NCBI RefSeq assembly: GCF_001468225.1
Contig: NZ_LNRU01000003.1
Span: forward strand, 248,001 to 312,000
Reading direction: 5' to 3'
DNA: 64,000 bases
Source of the DNA: Sphingopyxis sp. H053
GTDB lineage: Bacteria > Pseudomonadota > Alphaproteobacteria > Sphingomonadales > Sphingomonadaceae
The notes under the pieces were generated by a model, which ran no database searches, was not told the origin of the DNA, and was given only the letters and a program-made list of their open reading frames with translations. Of this stretch, positions 8,523 to 20,644 are shown in pieces (positions within the stretch are counted from its first letter, which is position 1; every line of letters starts with the position of its first letter). Made by a program: the position numbers and the translations under genes.

Positions 8523-9164
8523 CTATCTCGCCCCGAAACGCCAGCGGAGCAGCGGGCGCGCAAGCAGCAATCCGGCAAGGAACCCGCCGACATGCGCCCA
8601 GATCGCGACCGCGCCAAAACCGCCGCCGCCGGCGAAACCAAGCAGCAGCTGAAGCCCGATCCACGCCGCGGCGAGCCATAAAGCGCGCACCCAATGCCCC
8701 GGGATCGGTCCGATCGCGGGCGCCTGCGAGCGGCTGAAGATCAGCGCGTACACCGCGATCAGCGCCGAGATCGCGCCGCTGGCGCCGATCATCGGCACCG
8801 CCGACTGCGGGTCGGAAAGAAATTGCGCGAGCGCGCCGCCATAAGCGCCGGCGAGCAGCACCACCGCCATCGCCTTCGCCCCGAGCGGAGCTTCGAGCTG
8901 GCGCCCGATGAACAGTAGCACGATGACATTGAAGACGATGTGCAGCACCCCGCCGTGCAGCAGGGCCGACGTCAGCGGGGTCAGGATGAAGGGCACCATC
9001 GTCCCCGGCGGAAGGATCAGCTCGTTGCCGAAACGCGCAGGGATAAACCCCGCGCGCACGATCGCGTCGACCTGAAATCCCGTGATCGACAGCAGGACAA
9101 AGACGATGACGCAGACGAGCGCATAGCCCGTGACCAGCGGCGCTTCGTGCGGCTTCATCGTCAA
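8523..9164 (-). CDS. Rhomboid family intramembrane serine protease
   Basis: Cleaves transmembrane substrates within the bilayer. The 213-aa, six-helix product has the expected active site: H75 and N79 in HIVFN on one helix, the nucleophile S129 in GASG and H191 in WAHVGG. All catalytic positions are present, so it should be active. It has a truncated minimal rhomboid core without an extra cytoplasmic domain. It lies just downstream of greA on the same strand. Substrate unknown. Confidence 0.93.
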   Translation of the reverse strand: MTMKPHEAPLVTGYALVCVIVFVLLSITGFQVDAIVRAGFIPARFGNELILPPGTMVPFILTPLTSALLHGGVLHIVFNVIVLLFIGRQLEAPLGAKAMAVVLLAGAYGGALAQFLSDPQSAVPMIGASGAISALIAVYALIFSRSQAPAIGPIPGHWVRALWLAAAWIGLQLLLGFAGGGGFGAVAIWAHVGGFLAGLLLARPLLRWRFGAR

Positions 9165-9171
9165 AAACCCA

Positions 9172-9648
9172 TCAGATGAATTCGATTTTCTTCACCAGAT
9201 AATATTTGTCGCCCGCGGGCACGGTGACTTCGATCTCGTCGTCGACGCGGCGGCCGATCAGCGCGCGGCCAAGCGGCGAATTATAGCTGATCTTGCCATC
9301 CTTCGCGTCGGCTTCGGCCTGACCCACGATCTGGTAACGGATCGGCTTGTCGTCCTCGTCGGCGAGCGTGACGGTCGCGCCGAACACGATGCGGTCGCCC
9401 GACAGCATCGTCGGGTCGATCACCTGCGCGCGCGAAAGCTTGTCTTCGAGGTCGCCGATCGTCGCTTCGACCTGCCCCTGACGTTCCTTCGCGGCGTGAT
9501 ATTCGGCATTTTCCGAAAGGTCGCCATGCGCGCGCGCTTCCTCGATCGCATCGACGATCAGCGGTCGCTCGGCTTTGAGCGCGGTGAGCTGCGTGCTCAG
9601 CTTCTCATAGCCTTCTGCCAGCATCGGCACCTTTTCAACGCTTGCCAT
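9172..9648 (-). CDS. greA: Transcription elongation factor GreA
   Basis: Rescues backtracked RNA polymerase by stimulating transcript cleavage through the secondary channel. The N-terminal coiled coil carries the acidic tip [13 protein letters not shown], and the C-terminal FKBP-like domain ends [22 protein letters not shown]. Length is 158 aa, normal. I chose the ATG at 9648 (MASVEKVPM) because it has ACAGGA just upstream; an in-frame extension to 9669 is less likely. It is 95 bp downstream of carB on the same strand, an arrangement seen in other alphaproteobacteria. Confidence 0.96.
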   Translation of the reverse strand: MASVEKVPMLAEGYEKLSTQLTALKAERPLIVDAIEEARAHGDLSENAEYHAAKERQGQVEATIGDLEDKLSRAQVIDPTMLSGDRIVFGATVTLADEDDKPIRYQIVGQAEADAKDGKISYNSPLGRALIGRRVDDEIEVTVPAGDKYYLVKKIEFI

Positions 9649-9743
9649 TATCCTGTTGTCCTTCGTCAATAATCCAGCGCCAGCGAAGTTTCGCCGGGCG
9701 GCTGCGCCGCTGATCCGTCAATGTCGGGGGGTGGAGCGGTGGT

Positions 9744-13063
<3,320 letters not shown>

Positions 13064-13064
<1 letters not shown>

Positions 13065-13327
13065 TATACGAGCTCAATTCCAAATTTCGTTATCGCGTCG
13101 CGGACGCATTTTTCTTTTGCTTCGTCGAGTGGTGGCAGCAGCACTGGGCCGACGACGGTGATTTTTGCGGCGGTCGGGCTTAGAGCCTTCAAATGATAGC
13201 CATCGAGACCGCCACATTGGACTTCAATTCGATCAAGCTGAGCTTGCAGTTCTTCTTCGGAAGAAAAAGTGCTTCCAGGCCCGCACCCCGCGAGAAAAAG
13301 CAAGCAAAGTGGAGCAATAAGCCTCAC
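13064..13327 (-). CDS. Small lipoprotein between carA and carB
   Basis: Product of 87 aa with a type II signal sequence, [15 protein letters not shown], lipidated at Cys15. The mature part has two further cysteines (VQCGG and EKC) and no recognised domain. The start codon overlaps the carA stop by 4 bases (ATGA) and the stop overlaps the carB start by 1 base (TAATG), so all three genes form a translationally coupled operon. Normal codon use and the tight overlaps argue that it is real. I do not recognise a family; why an exported lipoprotein should be stitched between two cytoplasmic subunits is unexplained. Confidence 0.8.
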
Positions 13328-14496
13328 TTCAGCCCGCCCACGAACTTCTCAAACAGGTAAAAGCTGTCCTGCGGCCCCGGACTCGCCTCGGGATGATACT
13401 GCACCGAGAATGCGTTCTTGCCCGTGATCGCGATGCCGCAGTTCGATCCGTCGAACAGGCTCTTGTGCGTCTCGACCACGCCGGCGGGCAGCGTCGAGGC
13501 GTCGACCGCGAAGCCGTGGTTCATGCTGGTGATCTCGACCACGCCGTCTTCGGCACGCTGCACCGGATGGTTCGCGCCGCGGTGGCCCTGATGCATCTTA
13601 ACGGTCTTGGCGCCCGCCGCGATGCCCAGCATCTGGTGACCGAGGCAGATACCGAAGATCGGCACGTCGCGCTCGAGCAGCCCCTGGATCACCGGCACCG
13701 CATAATCGCCCGTCGCCGCGGGGTCGCCGGGGCCGTTCGACAGGAACACGCCCGCGGGCTTGTGCCCCAGCACCTCGTCGAGGCTCGCGGTCGCGGGGAC
13801 CACGGTGACGCGCGCGCCGGCTTTGACGAGATTGCGGAATATATTGTCCTTCGCGCCATAGTCGATCGCGACGACATGCGGGCGTTCGCCGTCGTCCTCG
13901 GTCGCATAGCCATGCCCCAGCGTCCACGCGCCGCCGGTCCAGTCGCCGGTGTCGGTGCGGCTGACCGTTTTCGCAAGGTCCATGCCCTCGAGCCCTGCCC
14001 AGCCGCTCGCCATGGCGAGCAGCTCGTCGATATCGAACTTGCCGTCGGGGCTGTGCGCGATGACGCCGTTCGGCGCACCCGCATCGCGGATGCGGCGCGT
14101 CAGCGCGCGCGTGTCGATGCCCGCAAGCCCGATGACGCCCTGTTCGATCATCCATTCGGGGAGCGTCTGCACACTGCGGAAGTTGCTCGGCAGCGTCGGC
14201 AGCTCGCGCGTGATGCAGCCAAGCGCGCCGTGCACGCCGCGCTCCATATCCTCGGGGTTCGCGCCGACATTGCCGATATGCGGGAAGGTGAAAGTGACGA
14301 TCTGCCCCGCATAGCTGGGGTCGGTCAGGATTTCCTGATAGCCCGTCATCGACGTGTTGAAACAAATCTCGCCCACCGCGGCGCCCGCAGCGCCATAGCC
14401 GACGCCCCACAGGATCGTGCCATCGGCAAGGACGAGGACGCCAGTCGCGCCAGATGGCTGGCTTTTGGGCGCGGCAGAGGGGTTGGCAGGTGCCAT
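13324..14496 (-). CDS. carA: Carbamoyl-phosphate synthase small subunit (glutaminase)
   Basis: Releases ammonia from glutamine for CarB. The 390-aa product has the N-terminal small domain (GVLVLADGTILWGVGYGA) and a C-terminal class I glutamine amidotransferase domain with the nucleophile in GICLGHQMLG and the His/Glu pair in YHPEASPG. N-terminal residues 1-15 are a low-complexity extension; starting at the ATG 14496 is supported by no better internal start. It is the first gene of carA-lipoprotein-carB and diverges from yqeY with 131 bp between them. Confidence 0.97.
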   Translation of the reverse strand: MAPANPSAAPKSQPSGATGVLVLADGTILWGVGYGAAGAAVGEICFNTSMTGYQEILTDPSYAGQIVTFTFPHIGNVGANPEDMERGVHGALGCITRELPTLPSNFRSVQTLPEWMIEQGVIGLAGIDTRALTRRIRDAGAPNGVIAHSPDGKFDIDELLAMASGWAGLEGMDLAKTVSRTDTGDWTGGAWTLGHGYATEDDGERPHVVAIDYGAKDNIFRNLVKAGARVTVVPATASLDEVLGHKPAGVFLSNGPGDPAATGDYAVPVIQGLLERDVPIFGICLGHQMLGIAAGAKTVKMHQGHRGANHPVQRAEDGVVEITSMNHGFAVDASTLPAGVVETHKSLFDGSNCGIAITGKNAFSVQYHPEASPGPQDSFYLFEKFVGGLK

Positions 14497-14627
14497 TCAA
14501 CATGCTCCGGACGGGGGGCTAAACGGCCGACCAAGTAGGAGGCAAAAAAGTGATTCACAAGCTATCGGATTAGGAAACTTCTCGCTAGAGAGGGCCTTTC
14601 CGAAATTTGCAGCGCATGGGGACACGC

Positions 14628-15080
14628 ATGATTCGTGACGACATCAAGGCTGCGCAGGTCGCCGCGATGAAAGCCGGCGACAAGGCGCGGCTCGGCACCA
14701 TCCGGCTGATGCTGGCCAAGATCAAGGACAGGGACATCGAGCTCCGCACCGGCACCGCGCCGGCCGACGACGACGTGCTCGTCACCGACGTGCTCCAGAA
14801 AATGGTCAAGCAGCGCCGCGAATCGATCACCATGTTCGAACAGGGCGGCCGTCAGGAGCTCGCCGACATCGAGGCGAGCGAAGTCGCCGTGATCGAGGAC
14901 TTCCTGCCCGCGCAGCTGAGCGACGATGACGCGGCGGCGGCGATCAAGGCGATCGTGGTGGAGCTGGGTGCCGAGAGCCTGAAGGATATGGGCAAGGTTA
15001 TGGCGGCGGTGAAGGACCGGCTTGGGAGCCAACTCGATATGAGCAAGGCGAGCGGGTGGGTTAAGGCGGCTTTGAGCTGA
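14628..15080 (+). CDS. GatB/YqeY domain protein
   Basis: Cytoplasmic protein of 150 aa related to the tRNA-binding tail domain of GatB. It begins MIRDDIKAAQVAAMKAGDKARLGTIRLMLAKIK and ends LGSQLDMSKASGWVKAALS, both typical of stand-alone YqeY. The ATG at 14628 has GGGGA 7 nt upstream; an in-frame ATG 21 nt earlier is less well placed. It commonly precedes dnaG and rpoD in alphaproteobacteria; here a nuclease gene with inverted repeats separates them. Role not established, perhaps tRNA-linked. Confidence 0.9.
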   Translation: MIRDDIKAAQVAAMKAGDKARLGTIRLMLAKIKDRDIELRTGTAPADDDVLVTDVLQKMVKQRRESITMFEQGGRQELADIEASEVAVIEDFLPAQLSDDDAAAAIKAIVVELGAESLKDMGKVMAAVKDRLGSQLDMSKASGWVKAALS

Positions 15081-15099
15081 TCAACTAGCGGCGCTGGCC

Positions 15100-15131
15100 A
15101 CCCCTAACCCCTCCCGCAAGCAGGCGGGGGA
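15100..15131. repeat. Diverged copy of the CCCCTCCCGC palindromic repeat
   Basis: Reads CCCCTAACCCCTCCCGCAAG then CAGGCGGGGG, an imperfect member of the same family as the 36-bp repeats at 15153 and 15552, in the opposite orientation to the 15153 copy. With that copy it forms an inverted pair like the one at 34464-34566. Confidence 0.75.
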
Positions 15132-15152
15132 TTGACGAGCGCGATCTAACCT

Positions 15153-15188
15153 CTCCCCTCCCGCTTGCGGGAGGGGTCGGGGGTGGGC
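15153..15188. repeat. Left 36-bp inverted repeat of the DUF559 unit
   Basis: Perfect reverse complement of 15552-15587. The repeat carries an internal hairpin, CCCCTCCCGC paired with GCGGGAGGGG, followed by a GTCGGGGGTGGGC arm. It ends 10 bp before the DUF559 start codon. Confidence 0.95.
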
Positions 15189-15198
15189 ATACCGACCT

Positions 15199-15591
15199 AT
15201 GATGGACGGACAGTTTCAGCCCCGCGACACGTCGCGTGCAAGGGAGTTGCGCAATGCCGCTACTCCGGCGGAGCGGGCACTATGGCGCTGCCTGTCCGGC
15301 CGAAAAATCGGCGGCTGGAAATTCAGCCGACAGATGCCTGTCGGACCCTATTTCGCCGACTTTCTTTGCCGCGAAGCGCAACTGATAGTCGAACTCGATG
15401 GATACTCGCACGACATGCGCCAAGCCTATGACCAGCATCGGGATCATTGGCTTACAGAAAACGGGTTTCGAGTCCTTCGTTTCACGAACAGTGACGTGAT
15501 GGCGAACGTCGAAGGCGTCGTGAGCGAGATCGAACGCACTCTTGCCCTGCCGCCCACCCCCGACCCCTCCCGCAAGCGGGAGGGGAGTTAA
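15199..15591 (+). CDS. DUF559 domain endonuclease-like protein inside inverted repeats
   Basis: Product of 130 aa of the DUF559 family, related to very-short-patch-repair nucleases with a PD-(D/E)XK-like fold. Visible landmarks are TPAERALWRCLSGRKIGGWKFSRQ, the catalytic strand ADFLCREAQLIVELDG (Asp, then ExD) and a C-terminal HWLTENGFRVLRFTNSDV. The last 13 residues (PPTPDPSRKREGS) are encoded by the right-hand 36-bp repeat. It interrupts the yqeY-dnaG spacing. Biochemical activity of this family is not established; the catalytic residues look intact. An AUG at 15202 is an equal start candidate. Confidence 0.85.
   Translation: MMDGQFQPRDTSRARELRNAATPAERALWRCLSGRKIGGWKFSRQMPVGPYFADFLCREAQLIVELDGYSHDMRQAYDQHRDHWLTENGFRVLRFTNSDVMANVEGVVSEIERTLALPPTPDPSRKREGS
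15552..15587. repeat. Right 36-bp inverted repeat of the DUF559 unit
   Basis: Exact reverse complement of 15153-15188. It encodes the C-terminus of the DUF559 protein, and its GGGAGGGGAG end is the ribosome binding site of dnaG, 4 bases before the GTG start at 15592. Confidence 0.95.
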
Positions 15592-17481
15592 GTGAGCCTT
15601 ACCCCGCAATGGCTGGACGAACTGCGCTCGCGCGTGACGCTGTCGACGCTCATCGGGCGGACGGTGAAGGTCACGCGCGCGGGTCGCGAGTATAAGGCGT
15701 GCTGTCCCTTCCATAACGAGAAGACCCCCAGCTTCACGATCAACGACGAGAAGGGCTTCTACCACTGCTTCGGCTGCAGCGCGCATGGCGACGCGATCCG
15801 CTGGATGACCGACCAGCGCGGCCTCAGCTTCATGGACGCGGTGAAGGAGCTTGCCGCCGAGGCCGGGATGGAGGTCCCCGCCGCCGATCCGCGCGCCGCG
15901 AAAAAGGCCGAAGAGGCGGCCAGCCTGCGCGATGTCGTACAGGGCGCGGCCGATTGGTTCACGCAACAGCTCGGCAGCAGCAACGGTGCGCCGGCGCGTG
16001 AATATCTGACGAAACGCGGCATTTCGGACGCCACGCGCAAGGCCTTCGGCTTCGGCCTCGCCCCCGAGAGCCGGAGTGCACTGAAAGAGGCGCTCAAGAA
16101 ATTCCCGACTGCGATGCTCGTCGAATCGGGGATGCTCATCGCGGTCGACGACAAGGAACCCTACGACCGCTTCCGCGGCCGGCTGATGATCCCGATCCGC
16201 GACGCGCGCGGACGCGTGATTGCGTTCGGCGGACGCATATTGGGCGATGGCGAACCCAAATATCTGAACTCGCCCGACACGCCTTTGTTCGACAAGGGCC
16301 GCGTCCTCTACAACCTCGACAAAGCGAGCCCGGCGTCGCGGCAGACGAACCGGATTATCGTCGTCGAAGGCTATATGGACGTGATCGCACTCGCCGAAGC
16401 GGGGATCGCCGACGCCGTCGCGCCGCTCGGCACCGCGCTGACCGAAGCGCAGCTTGGGCTGATCTGGCGGATGGTGCCGGTGCCGGTGCTATGCTTCGAC
16501 GGCGATGCCGCGGGGCAGAAGGCGGCGATGCGCGCCGCGATGCGCGCGCTGCCCCTGCTCCGCCCGGGCTTCAGCCTTGCCTTCGCAACGCTGCCGGCGG
16601 GGCAGGATCCCGACGATATCGTCCGTGCACGCGGTGCGGAGGGGTTCAACGCGATCCTGAGCGAAACGCAGCCGCTCGTCGAGCGCCTCTGGGCGCATGA
16701 GGTCGCGGCGGGGCCGCTCGCGACCCCCGAGGAACGCGCCGCGCTCAAGACGCGCCTCCTCGCGCACGCCGATGCGATCGAGGACGCCGACGTCCGCCAC
16801 CATTATCGCGAGGCGTTCCGCGAGCGGCTCGATCTGCTGTTCGCGCGCAAGCAGCCCGAGCGCGCGCAGCGCCAGCCGTGGACGCCGAACCCGCCGCGTG
16901 GAGGCGGCAATCGCCGCTTCGGCCCCGACCCGCGCTTGCAACCTCCGGCCGACGAGACGCGTTCCATCGGACAGGCCGGGATTTCGGCGCCTTATGTCGC
17001 GGCGTTGATCGGCGGATTGCTGCGTTACCCCGAAGCGCTCAGGCGCAACGAGGAGGCGCTGACGCGGCTGCCGGTGAGCGATTCAGGCGACGCCGAACTG
17101 CTCGGCGTAATGCTTGACAGCGCAATGCGTCAGGAAGGGCTTGATTGCGAGGGGTTGCTTGCCATATTGGAGCCAATGAAAGTGTATAATAGGGCGATGA
17201 CATTGCTCAGAGCCGACGGAATGCACTTCTCGTTCAATCGCAGGCTGGAAAGCAAGGAAGAGGCCGCAGCGGCGCGGGAAACGGCGCTTCGCGACCTTGA
17301 CGAATATATCGGCGTGCTGGTGACCCAGCCCGAAATCCGGGAGCGGCTTGCCGAAGCCACCGCGGATTTCCAGCGCACGATGGACGACGAAGGATTCGCG
17401 CGGCAGCAGAAGCTGTCCGCCATGGATAAAGAATTGACCCGCCGCCTGGCTGCGCTGTCCGAAGACAGCAACCAGAGCTGA
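15592..17481 (+). CDS. dnaG: DNA primase
   Basis: Synthesises RNA primers at the replication fork. The 629-aa product has the N-terminal CHC2 zinc ribbon (C38, H41, C59, C62), a TOPRIM catalytic core ([12 protein letters not shown] near 257 and [12 protein letters not shown] near 303) and a C-terminal DnaB-binding helical domain. The GTG start immediately follows the DUF559 stop and uses the purine-rich end of the inverted repeat as Shine-Dalgarno sequence. rpoD follows 29 bp downstream, so replication and transcription initiation factors share a transcript, the classic macromolecular-synthesis arrangement. Confidence 0.97.
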   Translation: MSLTPQWLDELRSRVTLSTLIGRTVKVTRAGREYKACCPFHNEKTPSFTINDEKGFYHCFGCSAHGDAIRWMTDQRGLSFMDAVKELAAEAGMEVPAADPRAAKKAEEAASLRDVVQGAADWFTQQLGSSNGAPAREYLTKRGISDATRKAFGFGLAPESRSALKEALKKFPTAMLVESGMLIAVDDKEPYDRFRGRLMIPIRDARGRVIAFGGRILGDGEPKYLNSPDTPLFDKGRVLYNLDKASPASRQTNRIIVVEGYMDVIALAEAGIADAVAPLGTALTEAQLGLIWRMVPVPVLCFDGDAAGQKAAMRAAMRALPLLRPGFSLAFATLPAGQDPDDIVRARGAEGFNAILSETQPLVERLWAHEVAAGPLATPEERAALKTRLLAHADAIEDADVRHHYREAFRERLDLLFARKQPERAQRQPWTPNPPRGGGNRRFGPDPRLQPPADETRSIGQAGISAPYVAALIGGLLRYPEALRRNEEALTRLPVSDSGDAELLGVMLDSAMRQEGLDCEGLLAILEPMKVYNRAMTLLRADGMHFSFNRRLESKEEAAAARETALRDLDEYIGVLVTQPEIRERLAEATADFQRTMDDEGFARQQKLSAMDKELTRRLAALSEDSNQS

Positions 17482-17510
17482 ACGATTACGCCCTTAGGCA
17501 GGAACCACGA

Positions 17511-19535
17511 ATGGCCACCAAAAGCACCGCCGACACCGATACCGACACCGACAGCCCGCTGATCGACCTCAACGAGGCCGACGTCAAAAAGCTGATCGCG
17601 CGCGGCAAGAAGCGCGGTTACCTGACCTATGACGAGCTGAATGCGGCGCTGCCGCAGGACGAGATGTCGTCCGAGCAGATCGAGGATATCATGTCGGCGA
17701 TCTCCGACATGGGCATCAACATCGTCGAAAGCGACGAGGATGTGCAGGAAGAGGCCGACCAGGAGCCCGACGACGAAGTCGACGTCAGCGCCGGGACCGG
17801 TTCGGTTTCGAACCCCGCGATCGAAAAGAAGAAGGAAACGGTCGATCGCACCGACGATCCCGTTCGCATGTACCTGCGCGAAATGGGCGCGGTCGAGCTG
17901 CTCAGCCGCGAAGGCGAAATCGCGATCGCGAAGCGCATCGAGGCGGGCCGCGACACGATGATCCTCGGGCTTTGCGAAAGCCCGCTGACCTTCAACGCGA
18001 TCATCGACTGGTCGACCGCGCTGAACAATGGCGACATGCAGCTGCGCGAGATCGTCGACCTCGAAGCGATGCTGTCGAAGGACCCGGCGCCCGAGAATCT
18101 TGAGGAAGAAGGCGCCGACGACAACGGCGAAATCAGTGAGAAGACCGCCGGCGTTTCGTTCAAGGACGAGGACGAGGTCGAGGAAGAACCCGCGGCCGAC
18201 GGCGACGACGAGGATGGCGAAGGCTCGTCGGGCAAGCGCGAAAGCTTCGAAGAGGATGAGGAAGACAACACTCTCAGCCTCGCGGCGATGGAAGAGCTGC
18301 TGAAGCCCGACGCGCTCGAAAAGTTCGCGAACATCACCAAGAGCTTCAAGGCCTTCTCGAAGCTGCAGGAAGCGCGCCTCGAAGCGCTCTCGGGCGGCGA
18401 GGAATTCCCCGCGGCGTCGGAAAAGAAGTACCACAAGCTGCGCGAGGAACTCACCGCGCAGGTCGAGAGCGTGCAGTTCCACGGCACCAAGATCGAATAT
18501 CTCGTCGACCAGCTCTACAGCTATAACCGCCGCCTGACCGCACTCGGCGGCCAGATGCTGCGCCTGGCCGAGCGCCACAAGGTGCCGCGCAAGTCGTTCC
18601 TCGACAATTATGTCGGGCGCGAGCTCGAAGAAAACTGGATCGAGAGCGTCAGCGGGCTCGACAAGAAATGGGCCGCCTTCGCCGAGAATGAAGCCGGTGC
18701 GGTCGACCGCATCCGCATCGAGATCAGCGAAATCGCGCAAGCCGCGGGCATGAGCCTGACCGAATTCCGCCGCGTCGTGAACATGGTCCAGAAGGGCGAG
18801 CGCGAAGCGCGCATCGCCAAGAAGGAAATGGTCGAGGCGAACCTGCGCCTCGTGATTTCGATCGCGAAGAAGTACACGAACCGCGGCCTGCAATTCCTCG
18901 ACCTGATCCAGGAAGGCAATATCGGCCTGATGAAGGCGGTCGACAAGTTCGAGTATCGCCGCGGCTACAAATTCTCGACCTATGCGACCTGGTGGATTCG
19001 TCAGGCGATCACCCGCTCGATCGCCGACCAGGCGCGCACGATCCGCATCCCGGTCCATATGATCGAGACGATCAACAAGCTGGTCCGGTGCAGCCGCCAG
19101 TTCCTCCACGAGAGCGGCCGCGAGCCGACCCCGGAGGAAATGGCCGAGCGTCTGTCGATGCCGCTCGAAAAGGTCCGCAAGGTGATGAAGATCGCCAAGG
19201 AGCCGATCAGCCTCGAGACGCCGATCGGCGACGAGGAAGACAGCCACCTCGGCGATTTCATCGAGGACAAAAATGCGGTCATTCCCGTCGACGCCGCGGT
19301 GCAGTCGAACCTCAAGGAAACGGTCACGCGAGTTCTGGCGTCGCTTACGCCGCGTGAGGAGCGCGTGCTTCGCATGCGCTTCGGCATCGGGATGAACACC
19401 GATCACACGCTGGAGGAAGTCGGCCAGCAGTTCAGCGTGACGCGCGAACGCATCCGCCAGATCGAGGCGAAGGCGCTCCGCAAGCTGAAGCACCCGTCGC
19501 GCAGCCGCAAGATGCGCAGCTTCCTCGACCAGTAA
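17511..19535 (+). CDS. rpoD: RNA polymerase sigma factor RpoD (sigma-70)
   Basis: Principal housekeeping sigma factor, 674 aa. Region 1.1 is near the start ([32 protein letters not shown]), a long acidic non-conserved region covers about 195-255, region 2 contains [20 protein letters not shown] and the -10-melting [14 protein letters not shown], and region 4 ends with the helix-turn-helix [20 protein letters not shown]. The gene is cotranscribed with dnaG and is followed by a Rho-independent terminator. Confidence 0.98.
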   Translation: MATKSTADTDTDTDSPLIDLNEADVKKLIARGKKRGYLTYDELNAALPQDEMSSEQIEDIMSAISDMGINIVESDEDVQEEADQEPDDEVDVSAGTGSVSNPAIEKKKETVDRTDDPVRMYLREMGAVELLSREGEIAIAKRIEAGRDTMILGLCESPLTFNAIIDWSTALNNGDMQLREIVDLEAMLSKDPAPENLEEEGADDNGEISEKTAGVSFKDEDEVEEEPAADGDDEDGEGSSGKRESFEEDEEDNTLSLAAMEELLKPDALEKFANITKSFKAFSKLQEARLEALSGGEEFPAASEKKYHKLREELTAQVESVQFHGTKIEYLVDQLYSYNRRLTALGGQMLRLAERHKVPRKSFLDNYVGRELEENWIESVSGLDKKWAAFAENEAGAVDRIRIEISEIAQAAGMSLTEFRRVVNMVQKGEREARIAKKEMVEANLRLVISIAKKYTNRGLQFLDLIQEGNIGLMKAVDKFEYRRGYKFSTYATWWIRQAITRSIADQARTIRIPVHMIETINKLVRCSRQFLHESGREPTPEEMAERLSMPLEKVRKVMKIAKEPISLETPIGDEEDSHLGDFIEDKNAVIPVDAAVQSNLKETVTRVLASLTPREERVLRMRFGIGMNTDHTLEEVGQQFSVTRERIRQIEAKALRKLKHPSRSRKMRSFLDQ

Positions 19536-19558
19536 GGCCGAAGACGGCGAAATTTGAG

Positions 19559-19587
19559 GGGCGGTCCGGTGACGGGCCGCCCCTTTT
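19559..19587 (+). terminator. Rho-independent terminator of dnaG-rpoD
   Basis: GGGCGGTCC and GGGCCGCCC form a 9-bp stem with a six-base loop, followed by CTTTT, 23 bp after the rpoD stop codon. Confidence 0.85.
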
Positions 19588-19631
19588 CCATGCCTTTGCG
19601 AGATTGGAAGCCGTCGTTGCTTCACCTCCTT

Positions 19632-19723
19632 CGTCATCCCGGACTTGATCCGGGATCCCGCTTTTTGAGCCATCGACTGGCTTCGACTTCAAGCTGGACC
19701 CCGGATCAAGTCCGGGGTGACGA
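19632..19723. repeat. Inverted-repeat element with TCATCCCGGACTTGATCCGG ends
   Basis: A 92-bp element with imperfect terminal inverted repeats (about 25 bp each; the right arm reads CCCCGGATCAAGTCCGGGGT). It lies in the 520-bp stretch between rpoD and the PspC-like gene. Similar motifs recur in many alphaproteobacterial genomes. The rest of that stretch (19724-19983) holds an AT-rich tract near 19780-19820 and no convincing gene. Confidence 0.8.
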
Positions 19724-19983
19724 TGATTGATAAGTCCCTTCAGGTTGAGACCAGCCACGCCCAAATGCTGCGCTGCACAATTTTTTTTGCTCCTTGATCT
19801 TTAAATCTTCATATTTGCCCACCAGATAGCGCTCGTTACGCGATGCGGGGGCTTCATCAGCCGTTCAGGCGCCACCCATCAAATGGCAATCATTCCCACA
19901 AGATGGGATTGATTCACGATCCAGAGCAGGCCGCCCAACGCGGCTGATATAAAAAAGCTCGGAAATCTGGGGCTCGCAAAAAT

Positions 19984-19998
19984 TGGCACGACCTTTGC
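19984..19998 (+). promoter_or_regulatory. Sigma-54 (-24/-12) promoter of the PspC-like gene
   Basis: TGGCACGACCTTTGC matches the sigma-54 consensus TGGCACG-N4-TTGC exactly, with GG and GC 12 bp apart. It places the transcript start about 45 bp before the ATG at 20056. An enhancer-binding activator such as PspF would be required; its binding sites could not be identified. Confidence 0.82.
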
Positions 19999-20055
19999 GA
20001 TGCATTCGGCATCGGCGCGGGGCAGTGCCTGCAGCCAAAGGGAAAGACAAAAAAG

Positions 20056-20346
20056 ATGGAAAACGAAACCACCAACCTCTTCCGCCGCCGCGATACCTTC
20101 TTCGGTATCTGCGAGGCCGTTGGCCAGGATTTTGGCTTCAACCCGCTGTGGCTGCGCCTCGCCTTCGTCGCGCCGCTCTTCTTCTTCCCGGTCCAGACCT
20201 TCATCGGCTATTTCGCCCTTGGCCTGGTCGTCCTTGCATCGCGCCTGATCTTCCCGGCCAAAGCGGCGGTCCAGCCCGCGCCGAACGCGATCGACGTCGC
20301 CGCGCCGCAGGCTGAAAAAGCCGGGGAACTCGCCCTCGCAGCTTAA
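20056..20346 (+). CDS. PspC domain-containing membrane protein
   Basis: Product of 96 aa. Residues 10-70 follow the PspC domain pattern (FFGICEAVGQDFGFNPLWLRLAFV, then a hydrophobic helix to about residue 66), the phage-shock envelope-stress module that senses membrane damage. The C-terminal 30 residues are Ala/Pro-rich and variable. GGAAAG lies 9 nt upstream of the ATG. It is preceded by a near-perfect sigma-54 promoter and followed by a strong terminator, so it is an independent single-gene unit; no pspA, pspB or pspF is in the window. Confidence 0.8.
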   Translation: MENETTNLFRRRDTFFGICEAVGQDFGFNPLWLRLAFVAPLFFFPVQTFIGYFALGLVVLASRLIFPAKAAVQPAPNAIDVAAPQAEKAGELALAA

Positions 20347-20421
20347 GCGGAACGGCCGGACGCTCTCTCCCTCCAAGTCCGGCCAACCCCGTCCTTTATG
20401 GCGTCCACTGGCGCCATAGAT

Positions 20422-20468
20422 GGGACCGGCAAGCTTCTCCCCGGGGCTTGCCGGTCCCTTTGCTTTTT
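20422..20468 (+). terminator. Rho-independent terminator after the PspC-like gene
   Basis: A perfect 13-bp stem (GGGACCGGCAAGC with GCTTGCCGGTCCC), an 11-base loop, then TTTGCTTTTT. Confidence 0.9.
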
Positions 20469-20644
20469 GTTCCCGATTGCCTTGATCCCCGAGCGCTTTT
20501 GTCCCCGGCTGGAACAGACATGGGCAAATCGGGGGCAAATCAATCGCCGCGCATAAACGCGTCGTTTACGACGTTGATCTATGACCGATCGCTGTAATTC
20601 CATTGGCTTGGGCTCCGGCGCCCCGCCACAGCGAGGATCAAGCC

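Noticed and set aside
15081-15198. Possible CRISPR-like array from clustered repeats
   Set aside because: Only a few palindromic copies in mixed orientation, no regular spacers and no cas genes.
17130-19673. 847-codon open frame antisense to rpoD
   Set aside because: Same codon-bias effect; composition is shadow-like and the sense gene is rpoD.
19780-19920. Possible IHF sites and activator sites upstream of the sigma-54 promoter
   Set aside because: Only partial matches (TTGAT cores without the rest of the consensus); not strong enough to list.
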